Positions 11,746 through 14,164 of a DNA stretch of 14,164 nucleotides are shown piece by piece. Source of the DNA: Actinomycetota bacterium. GTDB taxonomy: Bacteria > Actinomycetota > Acidimicrobiia > Acidimicrobiales > Microtrichaceae. The translations under genes and the position numbers were made by a program. A model generated the notes under the pieces. It searched no databases and was not told the DNA's origin. It was given only the letters and a program-made list of their open reading frames with translations. Location of the stretch: contig WLLG01000025.1 of the NCBI GenBank assembly GCA_009700815.1, positions 1-14,164 on the forward strand, in the 5' to 3' direction. Numbering within the stretch: position 1 is the stretch's first letter; each line of letters starts with the position of its first letter.

Positions 11746-12924
11746 TCAACTCTGAGGCGGCTTTCGTTTTGGTTCGGGCAAACCCACTCGCACGCTCGCT
11801 TCTGCACTGGTAGGCCAGCGAGCTCGTGATTTTTCGGACAGCTTGCGCATGAGAGCAATTGCTGCGGGGTCTGAGTCGCCAGGGCGAGCTTCGATTGAGC
11901 CGTCAGCAATCATCCGACTGATGATCTCTCGTCCTAGGTCAGTGCGCACGATGGTGAGAGTCCAGTTGGCATTCTCGCCGATCCCACCGCACGAGATATC
12001 GGCATGTTCTGCAGCAAAGTCAGGGCAGTGGGTGCAGCCTTCTCGGGTCCAAGCGTGACACTCCTTGAGGTTGACTTCCCGGTAGCTGCCATCGGTCAAC
12101 CAAAGTTGGAACACGCCTTTAATGTTCATCTTGACGATCTGCTCGCGTTCGATTCCGTACTTTGCTCGGAAGAGTTCCTCAAAGATTGCGTCATCAAATG
12201 TTTTTGAGCAGAGCAGACCCAGGTTGAACACAATCGGCTTCGAGATCTTGCCAATCTTGCGAGACCACATGACTGGGGGAACCGAGGACTGACAACTCAT
12301 TCCGACTAGAGCCAAACGCGAGTGCCCAGCTTCTAGAGCCTCGTCTAGGGCCAGAGTGTTGGCAGAGTAGGTGTACCTACTGCCTGCGGCCTCAAGAATC
12401 TGTTCCCGGTTCGCTGCTACTCCGGGGCGAGCCTTCCATGACCCCTTGTCTCCCTCGAGGTACGAAACCAAGGCTGCATCGATGTAGTCATGCTCCATAG
12501 CCCAAAGCAGGATTGCAGATACAAGGCCCCCGTCTTGACCGATCTCATGCACCATGGCATCAGAAGCTCGGGTCAATAAAATGTCCTGAAAGATCCCAGC
12601 AACCTCATCATCGTTTCGGGTCCTAGCGAACAGGTGCTCGTCAGCTTGACCTTCCCAGAGGCGAAACCTGGGACAGGCTCGGGTGCAACTGGTGCAGCCC
12701 TTGATGCCGTGGCCGCAGTCCTCTGGGCCAAGTTCTTCTTCAAGATGGAAGGGCTTGTAGCCGCCTTGTTCATGGTCGTAGCCGATGACATCATGCGGGC
12801 AGGCAATCACGCAGCCTGCACACCCAGTGCAAATGCCCGTATCGATGACCTCTGCCTTCAGTTCTTTCCACTGACTCGTCCAGCGGGCAGAAGCAGTAAC
12901 TACGAGTTCCTCGGCGAGTGACAT
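11746..12924 (-). CDS. Coenzyme F420 hydrogenase/dehydrogenase beta-subunit-like (FrhB/FdhB family) iron-sulfur protein
   Basis: The protein has 392 residues. The N-terminal part holds two 4Fe-4S cluster motifs. The first is CTGCAGCVIACP (Cys32, 35, 38, 42); the second, with wider first spacing, is Cys70, 77, 80, 84 in CGHGIKGCTSCTRACP. The central and C-terminal parts (ASDAMVHEIGQDGGLVSAIL, ALVGMSCQSS, then EGCTHCPDF...ADISCGGIG) match the FrhB/FdhB N- and C-terminal domains. These bind FAD and, in characterised members, pass electrons to or from coenzyme F420. No hydrogenase or formate dehydrogenase partner is nearby, so this is probably a stand-alone F420- or ferredoxin-linked reductase with unknown substrate. 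The ATG at 12924 lacks a good ribosome site, and a possible leaderless -10 precedes it. The gene is divergent from the downstream SDR gene. Confidence 0.88.
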   Translation of the reverse strand: MSLAEELVVTASARWTSQWKELKAEVIDTGICTGCAGCVIACPHDVIGYDHEQGGYKPFHLEEELGPEDCGHGIKGCTSCTRACPRFRLWEGQADEHLFARTRNDDEVAGIFQDILLTRASDAMVHEIGQDGGLVSAILLWAMEHDYIDAALVSYLEGDKGSWKARPGVAANREQILEAAGSRYTYSANTLALDEALEAGHSRLALVGMSCQSSVPPVMWSRKIGKISKPIVFNLGLLCSKTFDDAIFEELFRAKYGIEREQIVKMNIKGVFQLWLTDGSYREVNLKECHAWTREGCTHCPDFAAEHADISCGGIGENANWTLTIVRTDLGREIISRMIADGSIEARPGDSDPAAIALMRKLSEKSRARWPTSAEASVRVGLPEPKRKPPQS

Positions 12925-12936
12925 GTCATCAATCTA
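12922..12936 (-). promoter_or_regulatory. Candidate leaderless promoter of the FrhB-type gene
   Basis: On the minus strand TAGATT (12936-12931) lies 6 nt before the ATG (12924-12922). That is the spacing expected if transcription starts at the A of the start codon. No Shine-Dalgarno sequence is visible upstream of the ATG. I see no convincing -35 at 17 nt. Confidence 0.35.
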
Positions 12937-13114
12937 CCCGCAAGTTCAACGCCCAGATCTGACAGCGTGTTGGGTTTGTTGTCCTTGTGGCCATGAGCGC
13001 AGCGGCCTGGAGAAGTGTTCTGCCTCGGCTGTTGCTCGAGGGGTCTTTTGGCACTGTTTGTGGTGCTCGCGAGTATGCACAGTTGCCTGACAACTAAAAA
13101 TAGGAGCATGAATT

Positions 13115-13876
13115 ATGGGCGTTATGGACTCGAAAGTTGCCCTGGTGACTGGTGCTGCGGCTGGAATCGGTAGGGCAACCGCCCTTGCTTTTGCGGCAGA
13201 GGGAGCTTCAGTTGCGTTGGTAGATAGTGAGGAGCAACGCGGCGCGTTGGTTGCTGATGAGATTCGAGAAGCTGGCGGCCGAGCACTGTTTATTCCCGCA
13301 GATGTTTCTCAAGCAGATCTTGCAAACGCAATGGTTGGTGCCACGATGAGCAGGTTTGGACGCCTAGATTTCGCTTTCAATAATGCGGGTATCGAGGGCG
13401 ATCCGGGGCCCATTGAGCTCTGTTCTGATCAGAACTGGGATAGGACTCTGGCTGTCAATCTGACTGGCGTGTTCTTGTGCATGCGCGCAGAGATTCCTGC
13501 AATCAGGGATTCCGGAGGCCAGGGAGCAATCGTCAATTGCGCTTCGATCGCTGGTCTGAATGGTTTTCCAGGCTTGGCGGCGTATGTGGCGAGCAAGCAC
13601 GGCGTCAATGGCCTGACTCGCAGTGCAGCACTTGAGTTGGCTGCCGACGGGATCCGCGTCAACTCGGTCTGCCCAGGGGCCATCGAGACTGAGATGATCC
13701 AACGCATCAAGGTGGAGCAACCCGAACTAATCGAACGGACAGTCGCAGCGCATCCGTTAGGCCGACTGGGCCAACCCGAGGAAATTGCAGCCTGTGTAAT
13801 CTGGCTGTGCTCAGCTGGTGCTGGCTTTGTTACTGGTCAAGCAATCGCCGTAGATGGCGGTTACACAACACAGTGA
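13115..13876 (+). CDS. SDR family oxidoreductase (classical, 3-oxoacyl-ACP-reductase-like)
   Basis: The protein has 253 residues, the usual length. It shows the cofactor loop TGAAAGIG (12-19), Asp37 at the end of strand 2 (suggesting NAD(H)), NNAG (89-92), and the complete tetrad Asn115, Ser144, Tyr157 and Lys161. CPGAIETEM and the C-terminal VDGGYTTQ tail follow. The overall pattern resembles the FabG-like / hydroxy-compound dehydrogenase group; the substrate is not evident. Several ATGs are close together. ATG 13115 has AGGAG (13102-13106) 8 nt upstream and gives MGVMDSKVALVTG, while the ATG at 13108 is out of frame. A thioredoxin-fold gene follows 40 bp downstream with its own ribosome site and no hairpin between them, so the two are probably co-transcribed. 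Confidence 0.92.
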   Translation: MGVMDSKVALVTGAAAGIGRATALAFAAEGASVALVDSEEQRGALVADEIREAGGRALFIPADVSQADLANAMVGATMSRFGRLDFAFNNAGIEGDPGPIELCSDQNWDRTLAVNLTGVFLCMRAEIPAIRDSGGQGAIVNCASIAGLNGFPGLAAYVASKHGVNGLTRSAALELAADGIRVNSVCPGAIETEMIQRIKVEQPELIERTVAAHPLGRLGQPEEIAACVIWLCSAGAGFVTGQAIAVDGGYTTQ

Positions 13877-13916
13877 TGGAGAGGTCCCTCGTCGCACAGA
13901 GAAGAGAGGCATTGAG

Positions 13917-14164
13917 ATGATTGAGGTTTATGCAGATATTGGCTGCCCGTTTACTCATGTCGGACTGCGCCGGTTCGTTGAGCGTCGAGCAGAGATGGGT
14001 CGCGAGGATGTTCAGCTGTGGGTGCGTTCTTGGCCGCTTGAAGTGGTCAATGAGAAGCCGCTTGACCCTGACTTCATTGCCGAGGAGATCGTTGATATTC
14101 GAGAACAGCTGGCTCCTGACCTGTTTGTCGGGTTTGAGACCGAAAAGTTTCCGGTTTCCTCACT
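13917..14164 (+). CDS. DsbA/HCCA-isomerase-like thioredoxin-fold protein, N-terminal part (3' end outside window)
   Basis: The ATG at 13917 follows AGAGG (13905-13909) at 7-nt spacing, and the frame stays open for 82 residues to the right edge. It begins MIEVYADIGCPFTHVGLRRF. The first strand followed by CPFTH at residues 10-14 places the protein in the DsbA-like thioredoxin superfamily, which includes 2-hydroxychromene-2-carboxylate isomerases and FrnE-type oxidoreductases. The second Cys of a CxxC redox site is replaced by Thr (CPFT), which argues against a classical disulfide oxidase. No signal peptide is seen, so it is probably cytosolic, perhaps using a low-molecular-weight thiol such as mycothiol. 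Its place right behind an SDR gene suggests they share a catabolic or detoxification step; this is an inference. Confidence 0.75.
   Translation, partial: MIEVYADIGCPFTHVGLRRFVERRAEMGREDVQLWVRSWPLEVVNEKPLDPDFIAEEIVDIREQLAPDLFVGFETEKFPVSS

Noticed and set aside
12634..12921. 95-codon plus-strand frame antisense to the FrhB-type gene
   Set aside because: It is a shadow of the iron-sulfur gene, whose two cluster motifs lie on the opposite strand.

Overview
The window looks like part of an actinobacterial chromosome, most likely from the class Acidimicrobiia or a close relative. The evidence is the gene order (an SIS-type bifunctional sugar-phosphate isomerase, then ahcY, comF, secA, prfB, ftsE, ftsX), an FrhB-type (coenzyme F420-linked) iron-sulfur protein, two SDR dehydrogenases, secreted lipoproteins with Thr-rich linkers, GTG/TTG starts and moderately high GC. 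The class-level call is an inference from gene content. I recognise no phage, insertion sequence, CRISPR array, tRNA or rRNA.

Region 1 (1-1704): the C-terminal half of a bifunctional phosphoglucose/phosphomannose isomerase runs in from the left edge. It converges on a lipoprotein gene with a peptidoglycan-binding domain. Two near-perfect palindromes (647-689 and 1462-1508) flank this gene. They share one 21-bp arm and differ only at two paired positions, where both partners have changed. Each is accompanied by a GC-rich, strand-biased tract, and the two elements lie in opposite orientation.

Region 2 (1705-4689): ahcY (S-adenosylhomocysteine hydrolase) ends in a 12-bp hairpin and is followed by a classical SDR gene. 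The SDR gene converges on comF (phosphoribosyltransferase-like, competence-type).

Region 3 (4690-10456): a housekeeping block of secA, prfB, ftsE and ftsX. SecA drives protein export, RF2 terminates translation at UGA/UAA, and FtsEX activates septal cell-wall hydrolysis. secA and prfB are joined stop-to-start, and secA may be transcribed without a leader.

Region 4 (10457-11745): smpB often follows ftsX in Actinobacteria, but here there is a lone Flp-type pilin. A duplicated operator-like palindrome precedes it, and it may carry a +1 frameshift in its leader. A poorly supported small ORF and a small Cys-rich lipoprotein follow.

Region 5 (11746-14164): a minus-strand FrhB/FdhB-type iron-sulfur protein is divergent from an SDR gene. 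That SDR gene is followed, probably in one operon, by the start of a DsbA/HCCA-isomerase-like thioredoxin-fold protein that is cut by the right edge.

The best candidates for something undescribed are the covarying palindrome family around the lipoprotein gene, and the orphan pilin with its duplicated operator and ambiguous reading frame.
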